Positions 38,570 through 47,125 of a stretch of 64,000 nt of DNA are shown piece after piece. This DNA comes from Paracoccus albus. Lineage in GTDB: Bacteria; Pseudomonadota; Alphaproteobacteria; Rhodobacterales; Rhodobacteraceae. The position numbers were made by a program, and so were the translations under genes. Numbering within the stretch: the stretch's first letter is position 1; the number at the start of each line of letters is the position of its first letter. The stretch lies in the NCBI RefSeq assembly GCF_027913035.1, contig NZ_CP115775.1:124001-188000 (forward strand), read 5' to 3'. Below the pieces are notes generated by a model. The model saw nothing but the letters and a program-made list of their open reading frames with translations. It ran no database searches and was not told the origin of the DNA.

Positions 38570-39348
38570 ACGATGCATACAGCGACTCAATCGCAAAGTG
38601 GCGTGATGAACGCCTGGCCGCTTTGACAGCCGAGGACGGATGGCTGAACCTGACTGATCGGGTGGCGATTGTTCCGGGGCGGATGACGATCGGATCGGAT
38701 CCGCAGAATGATGTTCAGATTTCCGCTGGCCCCGGCCATCTGGGCACGCTGGAGCTTTCAGCCGATGGTAACGCGACGTTTGATGACGGTCAGGCGCAGC
38801 ATCAGTTTCAGCGCGTGCCTGACAATCCGCCAAGGCTGAAGACAGGCGGTCTGCTGCTGGAAGTGACGCAGGTCGAAGGCGCCTTTGCCTTACGCGTGCG
38901 CGACATCGGCGCTGCCTCACGCAAGGCGTTTCCGGGAATAGAGTCCTATTCGACTGACCCGGAATGGCGCATCGAAGCCGACTGGATCCCGCTGGATGAA
39001 CCACAGGATGTGGAGATCGATCTTGTGACAGGCGCCCGTGACCGCGTGCGCATTACTCATCAGGCGGAGTTCACGCATGAGGGTCAGGTGGTCACACTTT
39101 TGCCGACCCATGAAAAATCGGGCAAGCCGATGTTTGTCATCCGTGATCGCACCGCGGGCCGTGAGACCTATGGCGCAGCACGGTTCCTGATCGGAGAGGT
39201 CAGCGGCGACAAGGTCGTGCTGGACTTTAACAAGGCATTCAGCCCGCCCTGTGCTTTTACTGAATTCGCAGTCTGCCCACTTCCCGTCGCGCAAAATATC
39301 ATGCCCTTCGAAATTCGCGCGGGTGAGAAGAAGCCGGCGGATCATTAA
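38566..39348 (+). CDS. DUF1684 family protein
   Basis: A 260-residue protein with no signal peptide or membrane segment. The DUF1684 features are an N-terminal AKWRDERLAALTAEDGWLNL, then a beta-rich body with MFVIRDRTAGRETYGAARFL and the C-terminal LDFNKAFSPPCAFTEFAVCPLP, in which two cysteines and PxA/CxF residues are conserved in the family. Function is unknown. It overlaps the DppF-like ATPase gene by 4 bp, so it belongs to the uptake operon and may process the imported compound; this is inference. Confidence 0.85.
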   Translation: MNDAYSDSIAKWRDERLAALTAEDGWLNLTDRVAIVPGRMTIGSDPQNDVQISAGPGHLGTLELSADGNATFDDGQAQHQFQRVPDNPPRLKTGGLLLEVTQVEGAFALRVRDIGAASRKAFPGIESYSTDPEWRIEADWIPLDEPQDVEIDLVTGARDRVRITHQAEFTHEGQVVTLLPTHEKSGKPMFVIRDRTAGRETYGAARFLIGEVSGDKVVLDFNKAFSPPCAFTEFAVCPLPVAQNIMPFEIRAGEKKPADH

Positions 39349-39434
39349 GGCGGACGGCCAACGGCGAAAAAGCGGTCAGTCGGTTCCGCCGCGCGGCAAA
39401 AGCTGCGCCCCGGTTTCTCTGCTTTCAGGGAATT

Positions 39435-39508
39435 TGGAGCGGGTGATGGGAATCGAACCCACGTATTCAGCTTGGAAGGCTGCTGCTCTACCATTGAGCT
39501 ACACCCGC
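39435..39508 (-). tRNA. tRNA-Gly (anticodon TCC)
   Basis: The reverse strand gives a 74-base tRNA with encoded CCA: acceptor GCGGGTG, D-arm AGCTCAATGGTAGAGC, anticodon loop CTTCCAA (TCC) in a CAGCC/GGCTG-type stem, and T-arm GTGGG-TTCGATT-CCCAT. All stems pair well. It lies between the DUF1684 gene and fmt. Confidence 0.96.
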
Positions 39509-39560
39509 GACCCGATCCTTTTAGGGCGAGACGTCGCGCTGCGCAAGTCGATCCGGCTGC

Positions 39561-40454
39561 TCAGTCCAGATGGGCAGGCAGGGACATGCCGCGCAATATT
39601 TCTGCGGCGAGCATAGGGCGTTTGCCGGCACGCTGTGCCTCCAGCACCTCAACAGCGCCCATCCCACATGCGATGCGGAACCCTCCCAGCACCTGGCCAG
39701 GATTGCCAGAGCCCTCTGCGATTCGTGAACGAAGCAGTTTGACCCTTTCGCCAGCGATATCGCACCACGCGCCGGGGAATGGCGACAGACCCCTGATCTG
39801 ACGATCAACCTCGTTGGCTGGACGTGACCAGTCTATGCGGGCCTCGGTCTTGTCGATCTTGGCGGCATAGGTGACGCCGGTATCTGGCTGAGCTACGGCT
39901 TTGGCGGGCAGGCGGTCGAGCGTTTCAACGACCAGATCCGCCCCCATCGCGGCCAGCCGGTCATGCAGATCGGCCGTCGTAAGGTCGGACGTGATCGGTG
40001 TGCGGCGTTCCGCCAGCACCGGGCCGGTATCCAGCCCGGCCTCCATCTGCATGATTGATACGCCGGTTTCGTCATCGCCCGCCATGATGGCACGGTGGAT
40101 CGGTGCGGCCCCACGCCAGCGTGGCAAAAGCGACGCATGGATATTGACGCAACCCAGGCGCGGCGCATCCAAAACGGGTTGGGGCAGGATCAGACCATAG
40201 GCAACGACGACGGCGACATCCGCATTAAGGGCTGCAAACTCCGTCTGCTCTGCCGCAGCTTTCAGGCTGCGGGGATAGCGAACCTCCAGCCCCATTTCAT
40301 CAGCGGCTTTGTGAACCGGGGTCGGTCGCGATTTCTGCCCACGTCCGGCCTGGCGCGGCGGTTGCGTGTACACGCAGACGACCTCGTGCACCGCTGCGAT
40401 GGCGCGCAGCGCAGGTACGGAAAAATCAGGCGTTCCCATGAAGATGACCCGCAA
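39561..40454 (-). CDS. fmt: Methionyl-tRNA formyltransferase
   Basis: Formylates initiator Met-tRNA using 10-formyltetrahydrofolate. The 297-residue protein begins [19 protein letters not shown] from a TTG codon at 40454 that has an excellent Shine-Dalgarno (AAGGAGG). The catalytic triad region is visible: [19 protein letters not shown] (Asn, His) and [14 protein letters not shown] [10 protein letters not shown] (Asp). The C-terminal OB-type domain spans about residues 205-297. It sits 10 bp downstream of a degenerate deformylase gene, with an active def further upstream, so initiation and deformylation genes are grouped. Confidence 0.96.
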   Translation of the reverse strand: MRVIFMGTPDFSVPALRAIAAVHEVVCVYTQPPRQAGRGQKSRPTPVHKAADEMGLEVRYPRSLKAAAEQTEFAALNADVAVVVAYGLILPQPVLDAPRLGCVNIHASLLPRWRGAAPIHRAIMAGDDETGVSIMQMEAGLDTGPVLAERRTPITSDLTTADLHDRLAAMGADLVVETLDRLPAKAVAQPDTGVTYAAKIDKTEARIDWSRPANEVDRQIRGLSPFPGAWCDIAGERVKLLRSRIAEGSGNPGQVLGGFRIACGMGAVEVLEAQRAGKRPMLAAEILRGMSLPAHLD

Positions 40455-40464
40455 GATGCCCTCC

Positions 40465-40968
40465 TTATCCGCGCTTTGCCAGCTTCGCGGCCTTGGCGAC
40501 CAGCATCTTGCGGCGCAACGGCGACAGGTGATCGACATACATTTTGCCATTCAGGTGGTCGATCTGATGCTGCACAGATGTTGCCCAGAGGCTGACGAAA
40601 TCCCTGTCTTCGATTTCACCGCTCTCGTTCAGGTAGCGAACCGTTACGGCGCGGGGGCGGGTTATCCGCGCCGATACGCCGGGCAGGTTCGGACTGGCTT
40701 CCTCATAATCGCGGAACTGGACCGATTCATGCAGGATTTCTGGGTTGGCCATTCTGATGGCCTGACCGCGCTTTTCTGACGCATCTACCACGGCGAGGCG
40801 CAGCATGATCCCGATTTGCGGCGCGGCAAGGCCGACGCCGGGCATAGCCTCCATCGTGTCGATCATGTCATCCCAGACCATCCGGACAGCTTCCGTAACT
40901 GCTTCCACCGGTTGGGCCGGTGTGTGAAGGCGCTTGTCGGCGTAGGGCAGGAAAGGTCTGACGGTCAT
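40465..40968 (-). CDS. Deformylase-like protein lacking catalytic residues
   Basis: A 167-residue protein with a complete peptide-deformylase fold but altered active-site motifs. Motif 1 is intact ([11 protein letters not shown], residues 43-53). Motif 2, normally EGCLS with the metal-binding Cys, is EASPN with Ser92 in place of Cys. Motif 3, normally QHEIDHL, is QHQIDHLNG, so the catalytic Glu is Gln135. Both histidines remain. An inactive or re-purposed paralogue is therefore likely. It lies between fmt and the canonical def on the same strand. Close similarity to def in length and order shows gene duplication. Confidence 0.88.
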   Translation of the reverse strand: MTVRPFLPYADKRLHTPAQPVEAVTEAVRMVWDDMIDTMEAMPGVGLAAPQIGIMLRLAVVDASEKRGQAIRMANPEILHESVQFRDYEEASPNLPGVSARITRPRAVTVRYLNESGEIEDRDFVSLWATSVQHQIDHLNGKMYVDHLSPLRRKMLVAKAAKLAKRG

Positions 40969-41018
40969 TTGTTCAACAGAAGCCTTTGAGTGGCTGGCGC
41001 ATCGACGCGCATGGCGGT

Positions 41019-41546
41019 CTACGCCTGCTCACGGGCGCGTTCGCGTTTCAGCTTCACCATCTTGCGGGTAATCATCTGGCGGCGCATTGCGCTGATATGG
41101 TCGATGAACAGGACCCCATCCAGATGGTCGATCTCATGCTGGGCGCAGGTGGCCCACAGCCCGTCGAAATCTTCCTGATGTTGTTTGCCGTCCAGACCCA
41201 GCCAGCTCACTTTGACCTGAGAAGGCCGCGTCACCTCGGCATATTGTTCAGGGATCGACAGGCACCCTTCCTCATAGATGTTCTGTTCGTCTGATTCCCA
41301 GGTGATCTCGGGGTTCAGCAGAACCATCGGCTTGCGCTCTGCCTCGGGGTCGCGGTTGGCGTCCATCACGAATATCCGCTGCAGAACACCGACCTGCGGC
41401 GCCGCGAGCCCGATGCCGGGTGCGTCATACATGGTTGCCACCATGTCGGCTGCCAGCGTTTCCACATCGGGCGTGATGCGTGCGACGGGCTCGGCGACTT
41501 TTTTCAGGCGCGGGTCAGGATGAATCAGGATCGGGCGTATTGTCAT
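41019..41546 (-). CDS. def: Peptide deformylase
   Basis: Metalloenzyme that removes the N-formyl group from nascent proteins. The 175-residue protein carries all three motifs: PGIGLAAPQVG (residues 43-53), EGCLSIPEQ with metal ligand Cys95, and QHEIDHLDG with His137, Glu138 and His141. The start MTIRPILIHPDPRLKK is typical. The next gene downstream on the strand is the degenerate paralogue, then fmt, giving def-def'-fmt. It is divergent from a pyridoxal-phosphate enzyme gene. Confidence 0.97.
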   Translation of the reverse strand: MTIRPILIHPDPRLKKVAEPVARITPDVETLAADMVATMYDAPGIGLAAPQVGVLQRIFVMDANRDPEAERKPMVLLNPEITWESDEQNIYEEGCLSIPEQYAEVTRPSQVKVSWLGLDGKQHQEDFDGLWATCAQHEIDHLDGVLFIDHISAMRRQMITRKMVKLKRERAREQA

Positions 41547-41617
41547 GGTTTTGATCTAGGCCAAGGCTTGGCGCGGCGCAATAAGCCGCCTATCCATATC
41601 CCCGACAGGAGGCCCAA

Positions 41618-42799
41618 ATGACCACACCCGACTTTGACGAAATCATCGAACGCCGCGGAACCAACTGCAACAAATGGGACGATATGGAGGCGATCTATGG
41701 CGTTCCCGCCGATCAGGGTCTGGCGATGTGGGTCGCGGATATGGACTTCAGGCCTCCCGCGCCGGTGCAGGCCGCCGTTGAAAAACTGGCAGCCCATGGT
41801 GTCTATGGCTATCCCGCGCAGAACCCGGATTATCTTCCCGCAATCCGGTGGTGGATGAAAAACCGTCACGGCTGGCAGATAGAGGCAGACTGGATCGTTA
41901 CGGCGCTTGGCCTTGTCAACGGCACGGCGCTTGCCATTTCCGCCTTCACCGATCCGGGCGACCGCGTGATTCTGATGACGCCCGTCTATCATGCGTTCTC
42001 ACGTGTGATTCGCGCTCAGGGGCGAGAGGTTGCCGAGTTTCCTCTGGCGCAGAACGATGGGCGCTATGTCTTTGATTGGCCGACGTGGGAAGGGCTGCTG
42101 ACCGGCCAGGAAAAAATGCTGATTCTGTGCAGCCCGCACAATCCGGGCGGTCGCGTCTGGTCGGCGCAGGAACTGCGCGAGGTGGCAGATTTCTGCGCAG
42201 CGCACGATCTGGTGCTGGTAAGCGATGAGATCCATCATGATCTTGTCATGCCGGGTTTCAAACATACCGTTATGGCCGACGCCGCGCCGGATATAACTGA
42301 CCGTCTCATCACGCTGACCGCTGCGACAAAGACATTCAACATTGCCGGCGCGCATGTCGGCAATGCAATCATCGCCGACCCGAAGCTGCGTTCCGCCTAC
42401 AAAGCAAAGATGGCGGGACTTGGTCTGTCGACCGGGATGTTCGGAACAGATATGGTAGCCGCTGCCTATTCCCCTGAGGGTGCATCCTGGGTGGATGCGC
42501 TCGTGTCCTATCTCGACGAAAACCGCCGACTGTTTGACGAAGGGGTGAACGCGCTTCCGGGGCTGTCATCCATGCCGCTGGAGGCGACCTATCTGTCATG
42601 GGTCGATTTCAACGGCACCGGTATGTCTGCGGAAGAGGTAAGGGCAAGGGTTGCGAAGGATGCGAAGATCGCTGCGAATGCCGGTGAGACCTTCGGTCTT
42701 GGCGGGGAAGGGTTCCTGCGCTTCAACCTCGCGACGCCACGCAGCAATGTCGAATCCGCGGTCAGCCGCCTTCGCGCTGCCTTCGCTGATCTGCAATAG
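41618..42799 (+). CDS. MalY/PatB-type aminotransferase (C-S lyase)
   Basis: PLP-dependent fold type I enzyme of 393 residues, similar to MalY/PatB cystathionine beta-lyases. The start TTPDFDEIIERRGTNCNKWD and the family segment MWVADMDFRPPAPVQAA are diagnostic. Further motifs are SPHNPGGRVW, SDEIHHDLV and the PLP lysine in TAATKTFNIAGAHVGN. C-S lyase activity on cystathionine or cysteine is the family function; the physiological substrate is not known. An AGGAGG Shine-Dalgarno precedes the ATG. Downstream are an L,D-transpeptidase and a GNAT gene on the same strand. Confidence 0.9.
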   Translation: MTTPDFDEIIERRGTNCNKWDDMEAIYGVPADQGLAMWVADMDFRPPAPVQAAVEKLAAHGVYGYPAQNPDYLPAIRWWMKNRHGWQIEADWIVTALGLVNGTALAISAFTDPGDRVILMTPVYHAFSRVIRAQGREVAEFPLAQNDGRYVFDWPTWEGLLTGQEKMLILCSPHNPGGRVWSAQELREVADFCAAHDLVLVSDEIHHDLVMPGFKHTVMADAAPDITDRLITLTAATKTFNIAGAHVGNAIIADPKLRSAYKAKMAGLGLSTGMFGTDMVAAAYSPEGASWVDALVSYLDENRRLFDEGVNALPGLSSMPLEATYLSWVDFNGTGMSAEEVRARVAKDAKIAANAGETFGLGGEGFLRFNLATPRSNVESAVSRLRAAFADLQ

Positions 42800-42808
42800 G
42801 CTCGGGAA

Positions 42809-43363
42809 TTGGTGCCGGTCGTGTTCATCGTTTTTCTCGGCTGGATCCTGTGGTCGCTTTTCGGACCGACCGGCCTGGCTCCACCCGGTGGCGTCGACAC
42901 GACGCGCCCACCGCCGCGGCCTGAACTGAGCCTACCGCTTCAGGGCGACATCGACCGCATCCTGATCGAAAAAGAGGCCCGGCGGCTGAGCGTTTACCAG
43001 CAGGGCAAGCTGGTCCGCGAGTATCGGATCGCGCTAGGCTTTGCGCCAGAGGGCGACAAGCTGATGCAAGGCGACGGCAAGACGCCCGAAGGTGTTTTCA
43101 AGGTTGACCGCCGCAATGACAAAAGTCAGTTTCATCTGTCGCTCGGCATTGACTATCCGAAATCCGACGACCGTAGGCGGGCGCGCGATGGCGGTTACGA
43201 TCCGGGGGGCGATATCTTTATTCACGGGCAGCCCAACCAGATCGAAGACGGCTTTCGGGTCAAAGGCGACTGGACCGACGGCTGTATTGCCATCGACAAT
43301 CACCAGATCGCCGAACTGTTTGCCGCCACCCGCATCGGCACCGAGGTTGAGATACGGCCGTGA
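42809..43363 (+). CDS. L,D-transpeptidase (YkuD family)
   Basis: A membrane-anchored or exported cell-wall transpeptidase. The 184-residue protein has an N-terminal hydrophobic segment (VPVVFIVFLGWILWSLF), a proline-rich linker and the YkuD domain, with the active-site pattern IFIHGQPNQ followed about 18 residues later by WTDGCIAI (catalytic His and Cys). The start is uncertain: TTG at 42809 or GTG at 42812, with a weak GGCTCGGGAA ribosome-binding site. It follows the C-S lyase gene by 9 bp, so cotranscription is likely. Confidence 0.85.
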   Translation: MVPVVFIVFLGWILWSLFGPTGLAPPGGVDTTRPPPRPELSLPLQGDIDRILIEKEARRLSVYQQGKLVREYRIALGFAPEGDKLMQGDGKTPEGVFKVDRRNDKSQFHLSLGIDYPKSDDRRRARDGGYDPGGDIFIHGQPNQIEDGFRVKGDWTDGCIAIDNHQIAELFAATRIGTEVEIRP

Positions 43364-43379
43364 TCAGTTGGGGACAAAG

Positions 43380-43844
43380 ATGGCAGAGATAACTCTGCGC
43401 CAGGCGCAGCCAGATGATGCCGGGGGCATGGCAGAGGTTCAGAACGCGATTTTTGACGCAGGTTTGCGTAAAACAGCCGTCGACGAAGATAAAATGCGCT
43501 CTTTGTATCTGGAGCATCCCAATACTCTTCGTCTGACCATTGCCGAGGGCGAGGGCGAAATCCTGGGCTTTCAGTGGCTGGGTGTCGCATGGCCAGACAA
43601 TGAGTATGGCGTCGCCACCGGCTGGGGCATGATCGGAACCCATATACGGCCGGATGCCGGGCGCATCGGGATCGGGCGGAGACTGTTTGCAAAAACGCTG
43701 CAGGCCGCGCGAATTGCGCGGCTTGCCCATATCGACGCAAGCATCGGCGACGATAATGCGGCCGGCCTTGCTTATTACCAGGCGATGGGCTTTCGGCCCT
43801 ATCGCAAATCTGAGGGGCGGACGCCGCACCGTCTCGACCTTTGA
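43380..43844 (+). CDS. GNAT family N-acetyltransferase
   Basis: A 154-residue acetyltransferase of unknown substrate. The GNAT fold is visible from EITLRQAQPDDAGGMAEVQNAI through THIRPDAGRIGIGRRLFAKTLQAA, which carries the acetyl-CoA-binding loop (RxxxIGxxL), to NAAGLAYYQAMGFRPY. The ATG at 43380 is close to a GGGGACAAAG ribosome-binding site. The frame is open further upstream to 43092, but that overlaps the transpeptidase gene and is rejected. It is probably cotranscribed with the upstream genes. Confidence 0.82.
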   Translation: MAEITLRQAQPDDAGGMAEVQNAIFDAGLRKTAVDEDKMRSLYLEHPNTLRLTIAEGEGEILGFQWLGVAWPDNEYGVATGWGMIGTHIRPDAGRIGIGRRLFAKTLQAARIARLAHIDASIGDDNAAGLAYYQAMGFRPYRKSEGRTPHRLDL

Positions 43845-43883
43845 CCCCTTCCCGATATGCGAGATTAACACTAGTTATACGCT

Positions 43884-44507
43884 ATGACCTGGACCATTCC
43901 GAATATCCTCACCATTTTGCGCCTTCTCGCCGCACCGGGCGTCCCGGTTATGTTTCTGTATTTTCATCGTCCGTGGGCCGATTGGGCTGCGCTGACGCTG
44001 TTTCTGCTGGCGGCGATTACCGATTGGTTTGATGGCTATCTGGCAAGGCTGTGGAACCAGCAAAGCCGCTTTGGCGCCGCGATGGACCCGATTGCGGATA
44101 AGGCGATGGTCGTGATCGCTCTGGTGGTTATCACGGGCTATTCGGGCATGAACCCGTGGCTGATCCTGCCCGCCACCGTGATCCTGTTCCGAGAGGTTTT
44201 CGTGTCCGGCCTGCGCGAGTCGTTAGGCGATAAAGCGACGCAACTTGCGGTAACCAAGGTCGCGAAATGGAAAACCACGACACAGATGGTTGCGATATCC
44301 GTTCTGTTTCTGGGAACGGGGCTTGCCTATGTCGAATATGGTCGCCCCCCGCTGGTGGGTGAGGCAGAATTGCCCGGTGATGCGAAATGGTCCTCTCTTG
44401 CGACGTTCCTGGGCCTGTTTCTGATCTGGGTTGCGGCAGCGCTGACGGCGTGGACCGGGTGGGATTATTTCCGCAAGGCCATGCCTTTTCTGAAGGGTCC
44501 GAAATGA
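43884..44507 (+). CDS. pgsA: CDP-diacylglycerol-glycerol-3-phosphate 3-phosphatidyltransferase
   Basis: Integral inner-membrane enzyme making phosphatidylglycerophosphate, the precursor of phosphatidylglycerol and cardiolipin. The 207-residue protein starts MTWTIPNILTILRLLAAPG and has the CDP-alcohol phosphotransferase motif AAITDWFDGYLARLWNQQSRFGAAMDPIADK (DGxxAR...GxxxDxxxD), with about five membrane helices. The moaD ATG overlaps its TGA by four bases (ATGA), so the genes are coupled. The pgsA-moaD-moaE order is a frequent Rhodobacteraceae arrangement. Confidence 0.95.
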   Translation: MTWTIPNILTILRLLAAPGVPVMFLYFHRPWADWAALTLFLLAAITDWFDGYLARLWNQQSRFGAAMDPIADKAMVVIALVVITGYSGMNPWLILPATVILFREVFVSGLRESLGDKATQLAVTKVAKWKTTTQMVAISVLFLGTGLAYVEYGRPPLVGEAELPGDAKWSSLATFLGLFLIWVAAALTAWTGWDYFRKAMPFLKGPK

Positions 44508-44755
44508 AGATAGACGTCCTTTATTTCGCATGGATTCGAGAGCGTATTGGCGAACCCAGGGAAAGCATTGATACGGGTGCCACAACGATCCGCGGCCTTG
44601 TGGAGCAGTTGATTAACAGCGACGAAAGATATGCGGCTGCGCTTTCCGATCTGAATTCCTATCGCGTGGCGGCCGATCAGGAACTGGTGAATTTCGACCA
44701 CAAGCTGGAAAATGTGCGTGAACTGGCCTTTTTCCCGCCAATGACCGGCGGCTGA
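44504..44755 (+). CDS. moaD: Molybdopterin synthase small subunit (MoaD)
   Basis: Ubiquitin-like sulphur carrier that supplies thiocarboxylate sulphur for molybdopterin synthesis. The 83-residue protein starts MKIDVLYFAWIRERIG and ends in the obligatory Gly-Gly (FFPPMTGG). It begins inside the pgsA stop (ATGA), and its TGA shares a base with the moaE ATG (TGATG), giving full coupling with both neighbours. Confidence 0.95.
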   Translation: MKIDVLYFAWIRERIGEPRESIDTGATTIRGLVEQLINSDERYAAALSDLNSYRVAADQELVNFDHKLENVRELAFFPPMTGG

Positions 44756-45192
44756 TGCTGATCCGGATTCAGCAAGACCCCTTTGCACTGGCAGATCTGC
44801 TGGATGGTTTTGGTGACGGCGCAGGCGCTGTCGTGACATTTTCCGGCCTTGTGCGGGATGATACGGGCGAAATGACCGCTTTAGAGCTGGAGCACTATCC
44901 CGGCATGACGGAAAAGGCGGTATCGCGCATTGCGATGCAGGCGCAAGCTCGCTGGAATTTGGTCGATCTGGCAATTGTTCATCGCTTCGGCCGCTTGAAT
45001 GTCGGCGAACAGATCATGGCTGTGGCAACCGCGGCGCGGCACCGGGCAGAGGCTTTCGAGGCGGCAGAATATCTGATGGACTACCTGAAATCGCGTGCGC
45101 CTTTCTGGAAGCGAGAGATCGGCGCTGACGGTCCCGGCGCATGGGTCGAAGCAAAGACGTCGGATGAGGACGCGCTGTCACGATGGGACTGA
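44755..45192 (+). CDS. moaE: Molybdopterin synthase large subunit (MoaE)
   Basis: Catalytic subunit that converts precursor Z to molybdopterin with MoaD thiocarboxylate. The 145-residue protein shows VVTFSGLVRDD, ALELEHYPGMTEKAVSRIA, HRFGRLNVGEQIMAVA, and the active-site lysines in YLKSRAPFWKREI. It overlaps the following membrane-protein gene by 10 bp. With moaD it forms the heterotetramer of molybdopterin synthase. Confidence 0.96.
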   Translation: MLIRIQQDPFALADLLDGFGDGAGAVVTFSGLVRDDTGEMTALELEHYPGMTEKAVSRIAMQAQARWNLVDLAIVHRFGRLNVGEQIMAVATAARHRAEAFEAAEYLMDYLKSRAPFWKREIGADGPGAWVEAKTSDEDALSRWD

Positions 45193-45695
45193 TACGGCCA
45201 GAATTGCAGGCCTGGCTTGGCCCGAGAAAGGAGTTTCTCGCCGCGATTGTCTGCATGGCGGTCGCAGGATGGATCGCGACTTGGGGCGGCTGGTTCTATG
45301 CAGCGCTCGGCTTTGCAGGCTTCGCGATCTGTGCTGCATGGATGCTGGGCAGTTGGCGCAGACTGGCGTTTCACCGGGACATCGCGGCGCCCGGTCTGGT
45401 CGAGGTGGTTGAAGGCGAAATCCGCTATTATGGCGCTCGGGCAATTGGCGGCACGTTGTCGCTTCGTGATCTGAAAGAGATCCGCTTGATCCGTCTAAAC
45501 GGCCACGATCACTGGCGACTGAAAACACGAGGTGGCGAGGCGTTGCTGATCCCTGTCGAGGCCAGCGGTGCCGAACATCTGGCGGATGCCTTTGCGGCGT
45601 TGCCGGGGCTGGACATGGGGCGGGTATCGGCCGCATTGTCGCAGAGCGGCGGCCCCTCCTTGCGGATCGTCTGGACGGCGCCCAACTCGGGTTGA
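45183..45695 (+). CDS. Hypothetical membrane protein
   Basis: A 170-residue protein with two adjacent hydrophobic helices (IVCMAVAGWIATWGGWFYAALGFAGFAICAAW, about residues 22-54) and a soluble C-terminal part with a PH-like pattern: LVEVVEGEIRYYGARAIGG, LSLRDLKEIRLIRLNG and HWRLKTRGGEALLIPVEA. This arrangement of two helices plus a bacterial PH-type domain is common in uncharacterised alphaproteobacterial proteins. It overlaps moaE by 10 bp, so it is in that operon and precedes gshA. Function unknown. Confidence 0.75.
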   Translation: MGLIRPELQAWLGPRKEFLAAIVCMAVAGWIATWGGWFYAALGFAGFAICAAWMLGSWRRLAFHRDIAAPGLVEVVEGEIRYYGARAIGGTLSLRDLKEIRLIRLNGHDHWRLKTRGGEALLIPVEASGAEHLADAFAALPGLDMGRVSAALSQSGGPSLRIVWTAPNSG

Positions 45696-45747
45696 CTTGC
45701 GCCTTCGACCGCGCCACCTGTCACATAAGAACGAAAGAGGGCCAGAC

Positions 45748-47118
45748 ATGTCCATACCCCAGCAGGGCGGCGGCCCGATCGAGCGGCGCGAACAGCTTGC
45801 CGAATATATCGCTTGGGGCGAAAAGCCCCGAGAGGACTGGCGGATCGGGACAGAGCACGAGAAGTTCGGCTATTGTAAAGACAGCCTGCTACCGCTGCCC
45901 TATGACGGTGAGCGTTCCATCAAAGCCATGCTGGAGGGGTTGCAGCAACGTTTCGGGTGGTCGCCTGTGTTTGAGCAGGACAAGATCGTCGGGCTGGAGC
46001 GCAACGGCGCGAATGTCAGTCTGGAGCCGGGCGGGCAGCTTGAACTGTCAGGCGCCCCGCTGGAGTCGATCCACCAGACCTGCGACGAGGTGAACCAGCA
46101 TCTGGCCGAGGTGCGAGAGGTTGCCGAGAAGATCGGGGCCGGTTTCATTGGACTTGGTGCCGCGCCGATCTGGTCGGAAGAGCAGATGCCAATGATGCCG
46201 AAGGGCCGTTATGCGCTGATGACGCCTTACATGCGCACGGTTGGTACGCTGGGCACGCAGATGATGTATCGTACCTGCACCGTGCAGGTGAACCTCGACT
46301 TCGGGTCAGAGGCAGATATGGTCCAGAAGCTGCGCGTTTCGCTGGCATTGCAGCCGGTTGCGACGGCACTGTTTGCGAACTCTCCGTTTCTGGATGGCAA
46401 GCCGAATGGTATGAAGTCGTGGCGTGCCCATATCTGGCAGAACCTTGATCCGGCGCGGACCGGGATGCTGCCCTTCGTCTTTGAAGAAGGCTTCGGTTAC
46501 GATCAATGGGTGGACTATGTCCTCGATGTGCCGATGTATTTCGTCTATCGCGATGGAAAATATATCAATGCATTGGGGCAAAGCTTCCGCGACTTCATGC
46601 AGGGAAAGCTGCCCGCATTGCCGGGAGAGGTGCCGACGCTTTCGGACTGGGCTGACCACCTGACGACGGTTTTCCCGGAATCAAGGGTCAAGAAGTTCAT
46701 CGAAATGCGCGGTGCCGATGGCGGGCCGTGGCGCAGGCTGTGTGCGCTTCCTGCGCTGTGGGTCGGTCTGCTTTACGATCAGTCATCGCTGGATGCCGCT
46801 TGGGATCTGGTGAAGGGCCTCGATGCGGAAACGCGCGAGGGGTTGCGCCGCGCTGCCGCCAAAGACGGGCTTAACGGCGGAGCAGGCGGTGTGAAGCTTC
46901 ATGATCTGGCACGCGAAGCGGTGGGTATTGCCGAAGCCGGACTGAAGGCGCGGGCAAAGCGCGGAGCAGGCGGGTTGGTGCCTGATGAGACGCATTTTCT
47001 GAACGCATTGAAAGAAAGCGTGGAGACCGGGCAGGCCCCTGCGGATGAACTGCTTGCGAAATATCACGGCGAATGGCACGGAGATTTGACTCGCATCTAT
47101 GGCGAGTATTCGTACTGA
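45748..47118 (+). CDS. gshA: Glutamate-cysteine ligase (alphaproteobacterial/plant type)
   Basis: First enzyme of glutathione synthesis, forming gamma-glutamylcysteine. The 456-residue protein belongs to the plant/alphaproteobacterial class (GCS2): IGTEHEKFGYCK, LERNGANVSLEPGGQLELSG, MMPKGRYALMTPYM and TCTVQVNLDFGSE. The frame is open from 45568, but the ATG at 45748 has AAAGAGGGCC upstream and matches the family start. It is followed closely by a hypothetical membrane protein whose ORF overlaps its end or starts just after it. Confidence 0.95.
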   Translation: MSIPQQGGGPIERREQLAEYIAWGEKPREDWRIGTEHEKFGYCKDSLLPLPYDGERSIKAMLEGLQQRFGWSPVFEQDKIVGLERNGANVSLEPGGQLELSGAPLESIHQTCDEVNQHLAEVREVAEKIGAGFIGLGAAPIWSEEQMPMMPKGRYALMTPYMRTVGTLGTQMMYRTCTVQVNLDFGSEADMVQKLRVSLALQPVATALFANSPFLDGKPNGMKSWRAHIWQNLDPARTGMLPFVFEEGFGYDQWVDYVLDVPMYFVYRDGKYINALGQSFRDFMQGKLPALPGEVPTLSDWADHLTTVFPESRVKKFIEMRGADGGPWRRLCALPALWVGLLYDQSSLDAAWDLVKGLDAETREGLRRAAAKDGLNGGAGGVKLHDLAREAVGIAEAGLKARAKRGAGGLVPDETHFLNALKESVETGQAPADELLAKYHGEWHGDLTRIYGEYSY

Positions 47119-47125
47119 TCACAGC

